From contig NZ_MDJS01000001.1 of assembly GCF_001705515.1 (NCBI RefSeq), positions 124,001 to 188,000 on the forward strand: a stretch of DNA of 64,000 bases, in the 5' to 3' direction. The position numbers were made by a program, and so were the translations under genes. A model generated the notes under the pieces. That model was not told the origin of the DNA. It ran no database searches and saw only the letters and a program-made list of their open reading frames with translations. This document shows positions 51,450-60,749 of this stretch, piece by piece (the first letter of the stretch is position 1; each line of letters starts with the position of its first letter). This DNA is from Mucilaginibacter sp. PPCGB 2223 (GTDB taxonomy: Bacteria > Bacteroidota > Bacteroidia > Sphingobacteriales > Sphingobacteriaceae).

Positions 51450-52430
51450 TCAATAATGCCCCCTTATCTTGTTATGTATCTCTTCATCGTATAGTTTACG
51501 TAGCGATTGGTGTATTTCGGGCGATAGCGGTTTTAGGTCAGATGCTTCGATATTACTGTACACCTGCCAAACCTTACTGGCGCCAGGGATAACGGTAGTT
51601 ACTTCCGGGTGGTCCAATATCCAGCGGATGGCCCATTGCGGCATCCGGCTGTCGGGCAGCATACCTTTTATTTTATTGGCCAGTTTAACGCCTTCTTTAA
51701 ACTCGATGCCCGAAAAGGTTTCGCCTGTGTTAAAAGCTTCGCCATTAGCGTTGTAGTGACGGTGATCGTTTTGGGCAAAAGTAGTCGTGTCGCTAAACTT
51801 GCCGCTCAGCAGGCCGCTTGCCAAAGGTACGCGTACAATAATGCCCACGCCTTTTTCTTTTGCTTTCGCGAAAACCTCTTCGGCTACATGCTGGCGAAAC
51901 AGGTTGAAAATGATCTGTAAAGATGCCAGGCCTTCCTGTTCCAAACAAATCAGCGCTTCCTCGCTGGTTTCAACACTGGCGCCAAAGTGTTTGATCAGGC
52001 CTTCCTGTTGCAGTTTACGCAGATGGTCGAATATTTCACCTTTGCGCATCACTTCGGTAGGTACACAATGTAATTGCTCCAAAAATAATTGCGATTGCCC
52101 CAGATGCTTCAGCGAGTCTTCTACATGGCGTTTCAGATAATCGAAAGTATAAGCTGGCGGCCAGCCGCCGGCATCGCCTTTACGGCCGAGTTTGGTAGCT
52201 ACATAAACCGGTTGGTCAACGGTTTTTAAAAACTTACCGATAATGCTTTCGCTTACACCCATGCCGTACACATCGGCGGTATCTATAAAGTTGCCGCCCT
52301 CGTCGGTATAGGCTTTTAGTATGGCCAGGGCATTATCTTCATCAATTTTGCCCCAGTCGGCGCTGCCCAATTGCCAGGTTCCCAGGCCAACTTCGGCTAA
52401 TTCAACGTCTTTAAATTTTCTGTATTCCAT
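51450..52430 (-). CDS. aldo/keto reductase
   Basis: 326 residues from ATG 52430 (MEYRKFKDVELAEVGLGTWQ). NFIDTADVYGMGVSESIIGK is the AKR N-terminal signature with the catalytic Asp and Tyr, VATKLGRKGDAGG contains the Lys, and FLEQLHC, FGASVETSEE and MPQWAIRWILDHPEVTTVIP complete the barrel. It reduces aldehydes or ketones with NADPH; the substrate is unknown. The start is 8 bases from the SGNH gene stop on the same strand, so both are probably co-transcribed. Confidence 0.9.
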   Translation of the reverse strand: MEYRKFKDVELAEVGLGTWQLGSADWGKIDEDNALAILKAYTDEGGNFIDTADVYGMGVSESIIGKFLKTVDQPVYVATKLGRKGDAGGWPPAYTFDYLKRHVEDSLKHLGQSQLFLEQLHCVPTEVMRKGEIFDHLRKLQQEGLIKHFGASVETSEEALICLEQEGLASLQIIFNLFRQHVAEEVFAKAKEKGVGIIVRVPLASGLLSGKFSDTTTFAQNDHRHYNANGEAFNTGETFSGIEFKEGVKLANKIKGMLPDSRMPQWAIRWILDHPEVTTVIPGASKVWQVYSNIEASDLKPLSPEIHQSLRKLYDEEIHNKIRGHY

Positions 52431-52438
52431 TGTATCAA

Positions 52439-53206
52439 TTATCCTTTTACGGTTTCGAGCCAGGCTTCGGCCATTAAAGTAATGCCAGCCGCACTGGGAT
52501 GTACGCCATCGTTCGTCCAATAGTTGCCTGGAGCAACCTGCACAGCCTTATCAAAAATACTTTGATAGGGGATAAACGCAGCATCGTAGCTTTCGGCAAT
52601 CTCTTTGGCAGCGGCGCGGAAATCGTTGAACGCAGGGTACCACTTATCGGTAACCGCTTTTACATCCTTTACGGCAAAGGGTTCGCCAATAATGAGCTTA
52701 ACATCGGGCAGGGCTTGTTTGGTACGGTCAAGCAGTTTTTTATAGTCCGTGCGGTAAGTATCGATGGTGCCGGTATAACCGCTTGTAAGGGTATGCCAAA
52801 AATCGTTCACGCCAACTAAAATGCTCAGTACATTGGGTTTGATAGCTAAGCAATCTTTATCCCACCTGTCGGCAAGCTGGTAAACCTTATTACCGCTGAT
52901 GCCGGTGTTAAAGATCTGCAGTTTTTTGCCGGGATAGGCCTTTAGCAAATGGCTGCCGGCTATCATGGCGTAACCGCTGCCCCAGTAAGCCAGTGTATTG
53001 GCCTTAATGTCGGTTTTGTTACGACCGGCATCGGTTATCGAATCACCCTGGAACAGGATCACGTCGTTATCCTTAAGTCCGATCCTTTTGCCTTTGGCGG
53101 GCGGCATTGCGGCCGCTACAATTTGGGGGATGCTCAGGGTGGCCAAAGTGCCTAAACCGGCGTTCCGGATAAAATCGCGGCGCGATCTGCTAAAGAGGTT
53201 GTTCAT
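52439..53206 (-). CDS. secreted SGNH/GDSL-family hydrolase with a Tat-like signal
   Basis: 255 residues from ATG 53206; the longer frame runs into the pyrD promoter region. The N-terminus SRSRRDFIRNAGLGTLATLS is a twin-arginine signal (S-R-R-D-F), so the enzyme is probably exported folded. S56 in ILFQGDSITDAGR is the nucleophile, with the GISGNKVYQLADRW block, LVGVNDFWH and DGVHPSAAG as the other SGNH blocks. It is probably an esterase or acetylesterase for polysaccharides. It is divergent from pyrD. Confidence 0.9.
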   Translation of the reverse strand: MNNLFSRSRRDFIRNAGLGTLATLSIPQIVAAAMPPAKGKRIGLKDNDVILFQGDSITDAGRNKTDIKANTLAYWGSGYAMIAGSHLLKAYPGKKLQIFNTGISGNKVYQLADRWDKDCLAIKPNVLSILVGVNDFWHTLTSGYTGTIDTYRTDYKKLLDRTKQALPDVKLIIGEPFAVKDVKAVTDKWYPAFNDFRAAAKEIAESYDAAFIPYQSIFDKAVQVAPGNYWTNDGVHPSAAGITLMAEAWLETVKG

Positions 53207-53278
53207 TGGTTTTTTGTTTTTTGTCGAAACTAAGATATACACAAAAAACACATTGTCAAAAAAGCTAACTTCGCGGCT

Positions 53279-54313
53279 ATGTACCGGCTCATCAAACCCA
53301 TCCTCTTCAAATTCGATCCTGAAAAAGTGCACCATTTTGTTGTGCGAAATCTAAAGCGGGTTAACCGTTTCCCGGGTGGCAGCGCGCTGAGCAGGGCAAT
53401 ATGGACCTATGATGATGAGCGCCTGAAAAAACAAGTATTCGGACTAACTTTTAAAAATCCTGTCGGACTGGCGGCCGGTTTTGATAAAAATGCCGAAATG
53501 ATGGCCGAGATGGCTAACCTGGGTTTTGGTTTTGTTGAGGTGGGAACGGTAACACCATTGCCCCAGCCAGGTAACGACAAGCCGCGGATGTTTCGCCTGC
53601 CGGCCGATGGAGCGCTTATTAACCGCATGGGCTTTAATAACCAGGGCGTGGATGTGGTTGCCGAACGGATAAAAGTTTATCGCAGCTCAAAAAATGCTGA
53701 CAGTAGTTTGATTATCGGTGGTAACATCGGCAAAAACAAAATTACCCCTAACGAGAACGCGGTCGACGATTATATCAAATGTTTCGACCGCCTGCACGAT
53801 GTGGTGGATTATTTTGTGGTGAATGTAAGCTCGCCCAACACACCCGGCTTGCGCGCTTTGCAGGAAAAAGAACCGTTAAAAAATATCCTCAATACCTTAC
53901 AGCAACGTAACATCAAAAACCCTGCAGCGCGACCCATCTTACTCAAAATAGCGCCCGATCTGACCGATGAACAGTTGGATGATATTGTCGAGATCGTAAC
54001 CGAAACCGGTATCGCCGGGGTTATCGCCACCAATACCACCATTAGCCGCGAAGGCTTAACATCTCCGCACAAAAACGAAACAGGTGGTTTAAGCGGAAAA
54101 CCGTTGACAATCAGATCGACCGAAGTGGTCAGGTATTTGTCCGATAAATCTAAAGGTTCGTTCCCGATAATCGGTGTAGGCGGCATCCATTCGCCGCAGG
54201 ATGCGCTGGATAAATTAAAAGCAGGCGCTTCGCTGGTGCAGTTGTATACCGGGTTTATCTACGAAGGGCCGGGGTTGATCGGGGCGATCAACAAAAAAAT
54301 CCTGCTGGCCTAA
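53279..54313 (+). CDS. pyrD: dihydroorotate dehydrogenase (quinone), class 2
   Basis: 344 residues. The N-terminal helices ([20 protein letters not shown]) are the membrane/quinone tunnel of class 2 enzymes. [54 protein letters not shown], and [15 protein letters not shown] hold FMN- and orotate-binding residues, with Ser as catalytic base. It oxidises dihydroorotate in pyrimidine synthesis. TAACTTCG, a weak -7 box, lies at 53266-53273 before the ATG. Confidence 0.95.
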   Translation: MYRLIKPILFKFDPEKVHHFVVRNLKRVNRFPGGSALSRAIWTYDDERLKKQVFGLTFKNPVGLAAGFDKNAEMMAEMANLGFGFVEVGTVTPLPQPGNDKPRMFRLPADGALINRMGFNNQGVDVVAERIKVYRSSKNADSSLIIGGNIGKNKITPNENAVDDYIKCFDRLHDVVDYFVVNVSSPNTPGLRALQEKEPLKNILNTLQQRNIKNPAARPILLKIAPDLTDEQLDDIVEIVTETGIAGVIATNTTISREGLTSPHKNETGGLSGKPLTIRSTEVVRYLSDKSKGSFPIIGVGGIHSPQDALDKLKAGASLVQLYTGFIYEGPGLIGAINKKILLA

Positions 54314-54326
54314 TACCAGCAGGATT
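54298..54326 (+). terminator. hairpin overlapping the pyrD stop
   Basis: AATCCTGCTGG (54298-54308) pairs with CCAGCAGGATT (54316-54326), 11 bp. The stop codon is in the loop, so the stem is partly coding. It may end transcription on both strands because the 58-residue gene stops just beyond. Confidence 0.7.
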
Positions 54327-54353
54327 TAAATTATGGTACAGAAATAATTCTGC

Positions 54354-54530
54354 TTATTTTTTTGCTTCTAAAGCTGCTAAAACTTCGTTGTTTTTAGCTA
54401 ACTGGCTTTTGGTCGATTCTTTCGAACGGCTTCCTGGTTCCAGGTTAGTAGCCAGTTTTAAATGCTGAACTTCTAAACGGCTAACCGTTTTGTTCCTTCT
54501 GTCTTTTCTTTTTAAACGAGTAACACCCAT
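54354..54530 (-). CDS. 58-residue basic conserved protein
   Basis: MGVTRLKRKDRRNKTVSRLE at the start and SQLAKNNEVLAALEAKK at the end; the N-terminal 20 residues are Arg/Lys-rich and the rest is a charged helix. I do not recognise a named family, though short proteins of this form beside tRNA-Cys are familiar in Sphingobacteriaceae annotations as hypothetical. The basic start suggests RNA or ribosome binding (inference). It lies 33 bases downstream of tRNA-Cys on the same strand. Confidence 0.75.
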   Translation of the reverse strand: MGVTRLKRKDRRNKTVSRLEVQHLKLATNLEPGSRSKESTKSQLAKNNEVLAALEAKK

Positions 54531-54562
54531 GACTTTAATATTTTAATTACTTTAACTTCTTG

Positions 54563-54633
54563 AGGTCGAGAGCGGATTCGAACCGCTGTAGGAGGTTTTG
54601 CAGACCTCAGCCTAGCCACTCGGCCACCCGACC
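54563..54633 (-). tRNA. tRNA-Cys (GCA)
   Basis: 71 bases on the minus strand. The acceptor GGTCGGG pairs with CTCGACC, the D-arm is GCCGAGTGGCTAGGC, the anticodon stem GAGGT/ACCTC encloses loop CTGCAAA with anticodon GCA, and the T-arm is AGCGG-TTCGAAT-CCGCT. The discriminator is U, as required by CysRS. CCA is not encoded. Confidence 0.96.
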
Positions 54634-54680
54634 CTTAAATTGGACTGCAAAAATAGTAATATTATATTGCCTTACAATTT

Positions 54681-55430
54681 TTATTTCAAGGTTTTTCTGG
54701 ATATTTCTGAACAAAATATCGCAGTCGCTATCGCCACGTTTAACGATTCTGTCTTTCCGGGCTGTGGTATAGTTACCCGGTGCTGTATCAGTTCCTCAAT
54801 TTCGGCGCGTATGCCATTACCTTCGTTGCCCATCACAACCAGGCCCTCGGTACCGAAATCGGTATTGTAAATATTACTGCCGGCTAACAGGGCGCCAAAT
54901 ACAGGTAGCTTGGTTTGTCTGATAAAATCAGCCAGGTTTAGATAGTGGATATTTACCCGCGCCAGCGAACCCATCGTAGCCTGAACAACTTTTGGGTTGT
55001 ACGCGTCGACCGTATCTTCCGAACAGATGATATTTTTGATGCCGAACCAGTCTGCAGTGCGGATAATAGTACCCAGATTACCCGGATCCTGTATGCCATC
55101 TAAAGCTAAAGTAAAACTTTGTCGAGGCGCAGCTGTTTCAGTTTTGGCCCATTGCGGTATTTTTATCAGGGCAATAACATCCTGCGGAGTAGTAAAACTG
55201 CTTATTTTTTCGAGTATGTTTGCGGGTATTTCCCGGAGGTTTATTTTTTGGGATAATTTAAGCAATTTTGGGCCTAAGGCAGGCGTGTGATAAATGGTTT
55301 CGATATGATAATCCGAGTTAATGAATTCTGTTACCGATTTGATACCTTCAACCAAAAAAAGACGGTGCTCTTTTCTGCCTTTTTTTTGTTGTAAGGATTT
55401 TAAAAAACTGATTTGAGATTTTGAAAGCAT
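54681..55430 (-). CDS. TrmH/SpoU-family RNA 2'-O-methyltransferase
   Basis: 249 residues. An N-terminal substrate-binding domain (KKGRKEHRLFLVEGIKSVTE) is followed by the SPOUT domain with LALDGIQDPGNLGTIIRTAD, GLVVMGNEGNGIRAEIEEL, and IPQPGKTESLNVAIATAI, which are motifs 1-3 of the deep-trefoil-knot enzymes with catalytic Arg and Asn. It methylates a ribose in rRNA or tRNA; the site is unknown. Its 5' end overlaps the start of the divergent Omp85 gene by 10 bases. Confidence 0.92.
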   Translation of the reverse strand: MLSKSQISFLKSLQQKKGRKEHRLFLVEGIKSVTEFINSDYHIETIYHTPALGPKLLKLSQKINLREIPANILEKISSFTTPQDVIALIKIPQWAKTETAAPRQSFTLALDGIQDPGNLGTIIRTADWFGIKNIICSEDTVDAYNPKVVQATMGSLARVNIHYLNLADFIRQTKLPVFGALLAGSNIYNTDFGTEGLVVMGNEGNGIRAEIEELIQHRVTIPQPGKTESLNVAIATAIFCSEISRKTLK

Positions 55431-57775
55431 ATACCCGGTATAATAATTACGGCCTTACAATTTTAAGTATTATTATTCTCTTTTTAGTCCAGGCGTGCAG
55501 TACCACCCGTGGCCTCAAAGGTAACCAGGTTTTGGTACGGAAAATAACTATAAACGGCGTTGATAAACAATACCAGGAGGCAATAGTAAACTATGTTGAT
55601 AAGGAACAGCAACCCAATAACTGGTTAAACCTGCAATTTTATTATGCCTTCAGCCGTCACGGGAAAAAGGACATCGGTGAGGCCCCTCGCATACTCGACT
55701 CAGATCTGGTAGAATTTTCGCGGGTGCAGATAGAAAAATTTTTGGCGCACCGCGGGTACCTCAAAGCCAAGGTTGAAGACAAGATCAGGATAAAAGGAAA
55801 AAAAGCCGAGCTTATTTTTAATGCTACCGAAGGTCCGCTGTTCCGGATACAAAAACTTCAGGATAGTATTGAAGACCCGCATGTAAAAACTTTATATAAT
55901 GCCAACAAGGCTTTGCTGAGCCAGGTTAAAGCTGGCGATCCGTTTGATGTGGACAGCCTGGCATCAGAGCGTGAGGGGATATTTCAGTTAATGAAGCGTA
56001 ACGGGTATTACGATTTCTTCCGTCAGTCAATCAACTATAATTACGATACGGCTTTTAACAAAAGCGCCGTTGCCGTTACGCGCATTATCTCCAATCCGCC
56101 CGACGACGATAAGCACGAAATATATACCATCAATAACACGACCATAACTATTTACAATAGTTATGGCAGGGCTGTTGGTAAGGCCGACACCATGCGCGTC
56201 GACTCGCAATTTATATTCGTAGATTATTCGCACCGGTTCAAACCATCGGCGTTAACAAATTATATATTCCAGCGTAAAGGCGATCAATACAATATCGAAA
56301 AGCAAAACCTCACCACATCGCGCCTTTCCGAATTGAACGTATTCCGTAATGTACCCAACCCGACTTATACTAAAACAGCCGACAGCACCAACCGCCTGGA
56401 TAGCCGGATAGATATTATCCCATTGAAACATATGGCTAACCGGATAGAGGGTGAATTTATTTTTAACAGAGGACACACGGGTTTTAATATCGATAACACT
56501 TTTACCGATCGTAACCTGTTTAAAGGCGCCGAGATATTGCAGTTGAAACTGAGCTGGAGTGTATTGTTCAATGGCGCGGCAACCGCCGGTAACTCTATCC
56601 AGAACCAGGATTTTAAGGCCGGCTTAAATTTGGTTTACCCGCGTATTATATCGCCGTTTAAGTTACCTATACCCGGTAAATATGGTGTACCTCATACTAC
56701 CATCTCCTCAAACTACCAGTTGTTTTTCCAGGAAGGTTTGGTGTCGCGAAAGAGCTTCATTAACTCAATCACCTACGATTGGGCCGAAACCACACAAAAA
56801 CTGCATTCGCTTACGCCGATAAACATCGAGTTTTCCAAAGGTATTATCGATCCGGTAGCGCAAACCCAACTGATCGGGCAAAACCGTTACTCGTATGTTT
56901 ATTTAATTGGCCGTACCATATTTACCGCAGGCAGCCAGTATTCATACCAGCTAAATGCCAATAAACTGTATACGGCAAACACCTTTACCTATTTTCGGGG
57001 CACCATCGATGCTGGCGGCAATACCCTAAGCCTGATGAGTAAGCTGCTTAACACCCGTAAAGATACCCTGGGGCAACGTACGCTGCTCGGGCAAACTTTT
57101 GCACAATATACCAAAGCCGAAACCGATCTGCGGTTTTACCGTCGTTTAGGTACCGATCAGGCATTGGTTTTTAGGTTTAATGCCGGTATTGGAGTCCCTT
57201 ACGATAACAGCAGCCAGCTTATTTTTGAAAAGGATTTTTATGGGGGCGGCTCAAACGATATCCGCGCGTGGTTGCCACGTACCTTGGGCCCGGGCCAGTT
57301 TAACCGTGCAACTGCCTATGGCAGTGATACCTCTCTGCGCAGCCGTTTGAAATATCTCGACCAGTTTGGCGAGATCAAACTGGTGGGCAACCTCGAATAC
57401 AGGTTTGGGTTGATCGGTAACTTTTTTGGTTCGAAGCTTAATGGCGCCTTTTTTACCGATTTTGGCAATGTATGGCGCTTAAAGCCCGAAACGGATAGCC
57501 CTAACGGCGCTTTCGACTTTAGTAAGTTGTTTCAATCAACAGCCATTGGTATCGGTACAGGTTTGCGTTTCGATCTGAGCTTCTTCGTGTTTCGTTTAGA
57601 TATGGCCTTTAAGTTTAAAGATCCGCAGTTTACGGGTTCTGACCAGTGGGTGCTGCTTAAACATGGCGACGAGCTTTTCCGCGCCGGGGCGTTTAAACAC
57701 AATTACCAGGTAGCCAACAGCGGCGACCCCTATAGCTTTATGCAGCTTAATTTTGGGATAGGGTTGCCTTTTTAG
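55421..57775 (+). CDS. BamA/TamA-like outer-membrane protein with lipobox
   Basis: 784 residues from TTG 55421. The signal TILSIIILFLVQAC has Cys26 (lipobox LVQAC), so it is probably a lipoprotein as well as a beta-barrel. POTRA-like segments follow (VRKITINGVDKQYQEAIV near 40; VQIEKFLAHRGYLKAKVEDK near 105; FQLMKRNGYYDFF). The C-terminal 400 residues form an Omp85 barrel, with LEYRFGLIGNFFGSKLNGAF and FYGGGSNDIRAW resembling the lid-lock motif, ending in F. It may assist outer-membrane assembly or export. No ATG is available in frame between the signal and the upstream stop. Confidence 0.87.
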   Translation: MKAYTRYNNYGLTILSIIILFLVQACSTTRGLKGNQVLVRKITINGVDKQYQEAIVNYVDKEQQPNNWLNLQFYYAFSRHGKKDIGEAPRILDSDLVEFSRVQIEKFLAHRGYLKAKVEDKIRIKGKKAELIFNATEGPLFRIQKLQDSIEDPHVKTLYNANKALLSQVKAGDPFDVDSLASEREGIFQLMKRNGYYDFFRQSINYNYDTAFNKSAVAVTRIISNPPDDDKHEIYTINNTTITIYNSYGRAVGKADTMRVDSQFIFVDYSHRFKPSALTNYIFQRKGDQYNIEKQNLTTSRLSELNVFRNVPNPTYTKTADSTNRLDSRIDIIPLKHMANRIEGEFIFNRGHTGFNIDNTFTDRNLFKGAEILQLKLSWSVLFNGAATAGNSIQNQDFKAGLNLVYPRIISPFKLPIPGKYGVPHTTISSNYQLFFQEGLVSRKSFINSITYDWAETTQKLHSLTPINIEFSKGIIDPVAQTQLIGQNRYSYVYLIGRTIFTAGSQYSYQLNANKLYTANTFTYFRGTIDAGGNTLSLMSKLLNTRKDTLGQRTLLGQTFAQYTKAETDLRFYRRLGTDQALVFRFNAGIGVPYDNSSQLIFEKDFYGGGSNDIRAWLPRTLGPGQFNRATAYGSDTSLRSRLKYLDQFGEIKLVGNLEYRFGLIGNFFGSKLNGAFFTDFGNVWRLKPETDSPNGAFDFSKLFQSTAIGIGTGLRFDLSFFVFRLDMAFKFKDPQFTGSDQWVLLKHGDELFRAGAFKHNYQVANSGDPYSFMQLNFGIGLPF

Positions 57776-57846
57776 CCCCCTAACCCCCTAAAGGGGGTAT
57801 TTAACTTTGCATTTCAAAACCTCACCCTTTAGGGGGCCGTGGGGTT
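57775..57846. repeat. GC-rich paired repeat G3 between convergent genes
   Basis: GCCCCCTAACCCCCTAAAGG on the left and CCTTTAGGGGGCCGTGGGG on the right form inverted arms separated by about 30 bases. The repeat exactly fills the space between the stop codons of the Omp85 gene and the gene at 57845. Confidence 0.7.
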
Positions 57847-58378
57847 AAAACACGTGCTTCAGCCCTTCGAACACCGTATCAAAGAAAGTGCCTACGCTTA
57901 AGCCACTGTGATGATTAAAATATAAAAAGATACAGAAGAGGATAGCGGCGATAATAATAAAACGCTTAAACATGTAAGCCAGCAACACCAGGATGATGGG
58001 TATGGCTATGAGAATAATCCAGCTGATGTGTATCGGGCTAAGGCTCGTATCGCGTTTATAAACATAGTACAATGCCGAGTTCGACCCTTTTTCGTTACTG
58101 TGTTTAAGGAAGATAAAGCTCGATTTATCCAGCTTGTGATGATAAAAGGCGGTCCCGTTCTCAAAGTTCAGGTCTTCATCGAATCCGTTGATCGTGAACT
58201 TAAACAAACCGCTGATGTTTTCCTGTATCGTACCTGCTGTATCGGTAGCTACTATAGCTACCTCATCCTTGGCGAAAGGGTTCTCCCTGATGGTGAAGTT
58301 TTTGATCAGGATAGCGTCGGCTCGGGCTGTAATTGAGCCCAAACCGGTAATTAACAAGATCAGGATAAGTTTTTTCAT
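57845..58378 (-). CDS. uncharacterised membrane protein with signal peptide
   Basis: 177 residues. The signal peptide (MKKLILILLITGLGSITARA) is followed by an extracytoplasmic beta-rich part (about 22-115: LIKNFTIRENPFAKDEVAIV, GLFKFTINGFDEDLNFENGT) and two C-terminal helices (ISWIILIAIPIILVLLAYMF; FIIIAAILFCIFLYF). I do not recognise a family. It starts 6 bases after the stop of the patatin-barrel gene on the same strand, so they are probably co-expressed, which hints at an outer-membrane or envelope role. Confidence 0.6.
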   Translation of the reverse strand: MKKLILILLITGLGSITARADAILIKNFTIRENPFAKDEVAIVATDTAGTIQENISGLFKFTINGFDEDLNFENGTAFYHHKLDKSSFIFLKHSNEKGSNSALYYVYKRDTSLSPIHISWIILIAIPIILVLLAYMFKRFIIIAAILFCIFLYFNHHSGLSVGTFFDTVFEGLKHVF

Positions 58379-58384
58379 ATCTGC

Positions 58385-60700
58385 TTATTCGAGTGCGCGT
58401 TTGTTAAAAATTAAAAAACCGGCATGGAACATAACGCCGTAGCGTTTCTGGTTGTCATCGTAATAGTTAAAACTCAGACTTACCGGCCCGGCAAAACTCT
58501 GATAAACCAGCCCGGTTGAGGCTGCTATGCGGCCAAAGCCAAATGTATCCGAATAACTAACACTTTGCAAGCCATTAAGTTTAATACTTTGCACCGGTAT
58601 AAACAGGTAGCCCTCGTTGCGCCATTCGAGGTTTTTTTCGATGGAGACCACACTTTTTAACCCGCCAGCGGCATAGCTTTGCGCCCTGAAGTTGTTCAGG
58701 ATCAGCGTGCGCGAATCCTGTAAAGGATAAAACGCCGGCGAGCTCAGTACCGATGCTTCGTAGGTTTTAAATAAAGGTTTATCGCTTAGCACTGCTTCAA
58801 GCTGATAACCGAGACTTAATTTCTTTTTAGCATAAAAGTAGTTCTCCTGACTGATCCTGGCTACAAACCATTGTCTTACAGCGCTAAAATCGCCGGTAGG
58901 GGTAAAGCCGGGGACGTTTGCCAGTATACTGCCCTGATCGTAATATTCGGTACCTTTAAAGTATTGTGCGCCGAGGTAATAGCTGTAACCTTTGCTGGGG
59001 TATTGCTTGCGGTTTAATGAGCTTTTTTGGATGGCGATACCCAGTTTATATCCGTTAAACCGGGTGACATCGAGCGTGTCGCCATTTTTGTAAGTATTAT
59101 TGGGGCTGTAATTATCATTGGTACTGATGAAGCCGCCCTGTATTTCGAGCTTGCCATTGTTGGCTACAGGGATGCCTGCTTTAAGGATGATCTTCCTGTC
59201 TGCCTGTTGTACATAAACCGGGGTTATCTTCTCCACAGATAATAAATTGGTATTGAAATAATCCCAGTTGTTGTAAGTAAACTCGGCCTCCAGATACACA
59301 GGCAGCCGTAACGGGAAATCGGTACGGAGCGTTCCCTGCACCGATTCGTAAAACCTTCCCGAGTAAAAATTGGCGCCCAAAGTAAAGGCATTGCGGTTAA
59401 CATAATCGTACTGCAGGCCGAGGTAGGCCGAGCTTATCGGCCTGCTGGACAGCAGGCCGCCGATATCGGCTTTAAAATTACGGTTCGATTTGACGTCCAC
59501 TTCAAAATCATAACTGTTGCTTTCAGGATGATAGATGATGCGCGGATAGATCGTTTCAAAATTGTCGTTGGTTACCAGCCGGTAGTAACCATCTTTAACA
59601 TCCTGCAGGGTTATCGGCAAGCCATCATATTTATGAAAAATGCGCTCCACATAACGCTGCTGCTGAAAGTTAGCCCCTTTTACGATGATATTATTGATGA
59701 TAACAGGGCCCTGATGCTGCAAAAAAACTTCCCGGCTTTTTCGCAGTTGGCTGGTATCGCTGCGCCTGCTGATGCCCGCTTTAATACGCGGCATATCGGC
59801 CATTGTCGCATCGTACCCGGCTTTGATCATTTGCTTTACCGGGGTAAAATTGGTGGTGCTGTAACTGGCCAGGTTAGGTTGAATGTAAATGCCATTTTTA
59901 CCGATGCTTGTACTATCGGATTTGGAAAGAAATGCGAACAATAACATACGCCCCTGCAATTTTTCATCGTTCTCTTTCGGGTAGTCGGTATAGGTTTTTG
60001 AGGATACGTTGGCTCCGATGATATAGTCGGGCGCGAAATCGCGCTTCATGATATCAACCGGGAAATTATCATATAAACCGCCGTCGAATACATACCTGCC
60101 ATCTACCCTTACCGGGCGATAAACCAGTGGCACCGTTACCGTTCCGCGTACGGCCTCCGTTAAGCTGCCGTGGTCAATATCGATAACTTTCTGCGAAAAC
60201 ACATCGGCCACTATACACCTGTAAGGCACAAACAGGTTGTTAAAGTTGTTTTTTGAGTCGGCCGATGCACGTGCAAACAAGTCGATCAGCGCAAAGTTTA
60301 ACGGGATATCGTTCACTAATGTCGACCGGAAACGCGCCTGCAACCCGGTATCTATTTGTAATTTTAATGATAAGAAGGATGGATTATCTGCCTTCTTTTG
60401 AAAAAAATAACGGTAGTCGCTATCGTATTTGCCGCTTACCCAATCCTGGAAATCGCTGCTTAATGCCAGTTTTTCGATTTGTTGGGGCGTATAGCCCGCT
60501 GCATACATGGCGCCTATTACTCCACCCATCGATGTGCCTACGATATAATCTACCGGGATATGATTTTCTTCGAGTGCTTTGAGTACGCCGATATGTGCCA
60601 GGCCCTTGGCGCCGCCGCCGCTGAATACAAGCCCGACTTTTTGAGCGGTTGCGGTAAAGCTGATGCTGATGAGTAGTAAAAGTGCCTGTATTTTCTTCAT
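58385..60700 (-). CDS. patatin-like phospholipase fused to an outer-membrane barrel
   Basis: 771 residues with a signal peptide (IQALLLLISISFTATAQ). The patatin domain carries the oxyanion SGGGAKGLAHIG (27-38), nucleophile S57 in GTSMGG and D206 in VFDGGLYDNFPVD. A POTRA-like segment (IVKGANFQQQRYVERIFHKY) leads to an Omp85-type barrel of about 16 strands. This layout is that of PlpD-type type V secretion proteins, in which a lipase is fused to its barrel. It may cleave phospholipids at the cell surface. Confidence 0.92.
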   Translation of the reverse strand: MKKIQALLLLISISFTATAQKVGLVFSGGGAKGLAHIGVLKALEENHIPVDYIVGTSMGGVIGAMYAAGYTPQQIEKLALSSDFQDWVSGKYDSDYRYFFQKKADNPSFLSLKLQIDTGLQARFRSTLVNDIPLNFALIDLFARASADSKNNFNNLFVPYRCIVADVFSQKVIDIDHGSLTEAVRGTVTVPLVYRPVRVDGRYVFDGGLYDNFPVDIMKRDFAPDYIIGANVSSKTYTDYPKENDEKLQGRMLLFAFLSKSDSTSIGKNGIYIQPNLASYSTTNFTPVKQMIKAGYDATMADMPRIKAGISRRSDTSQLRKSREVFLQHQGPVIINNIIVKGANFQQQRYVERIFHKYDGLPITLQDVKDGYYRLVTNDNFETIYPRIIYHPESNSYDFEVDVKSNRNFKADIGGLLSSRPISSAYLGLQYDYVNRNAFTLGANFYSGRFYESVQGTLRTDFPLRLPVYLEAEFTYNNWDYFNTNLLSVEKITPVYVQQADRKIILKAGIPVANNGKLEIQGGFISTNDNYSPNNTYKNGDTLDVTRFNGYKLGIAIQKSSLNRKQYPSKGYSYYLGAQYFKGTEYYDQGSILANVPGFTPTGDFSAVRQWFVARISQENYFYAKKKLSLGYQLEAVLSDKPLFKTYEASVLSSPAFYPLQDSRTLILNNFRAQSYAAGGLKSVVSIEKNLEWRNEGYLFIPVQSIKLNGLQSVSYSDTFGFGRIAASTGLVYQSFAGPVSLSFNYYDDNQKRYGVMFHAGFLIFNKRALE

Positions 60701-60749
60701 GCCTGCGGGTATGCAGATTAAAAATACGGGTTTTATGCTTGTTTATTGT

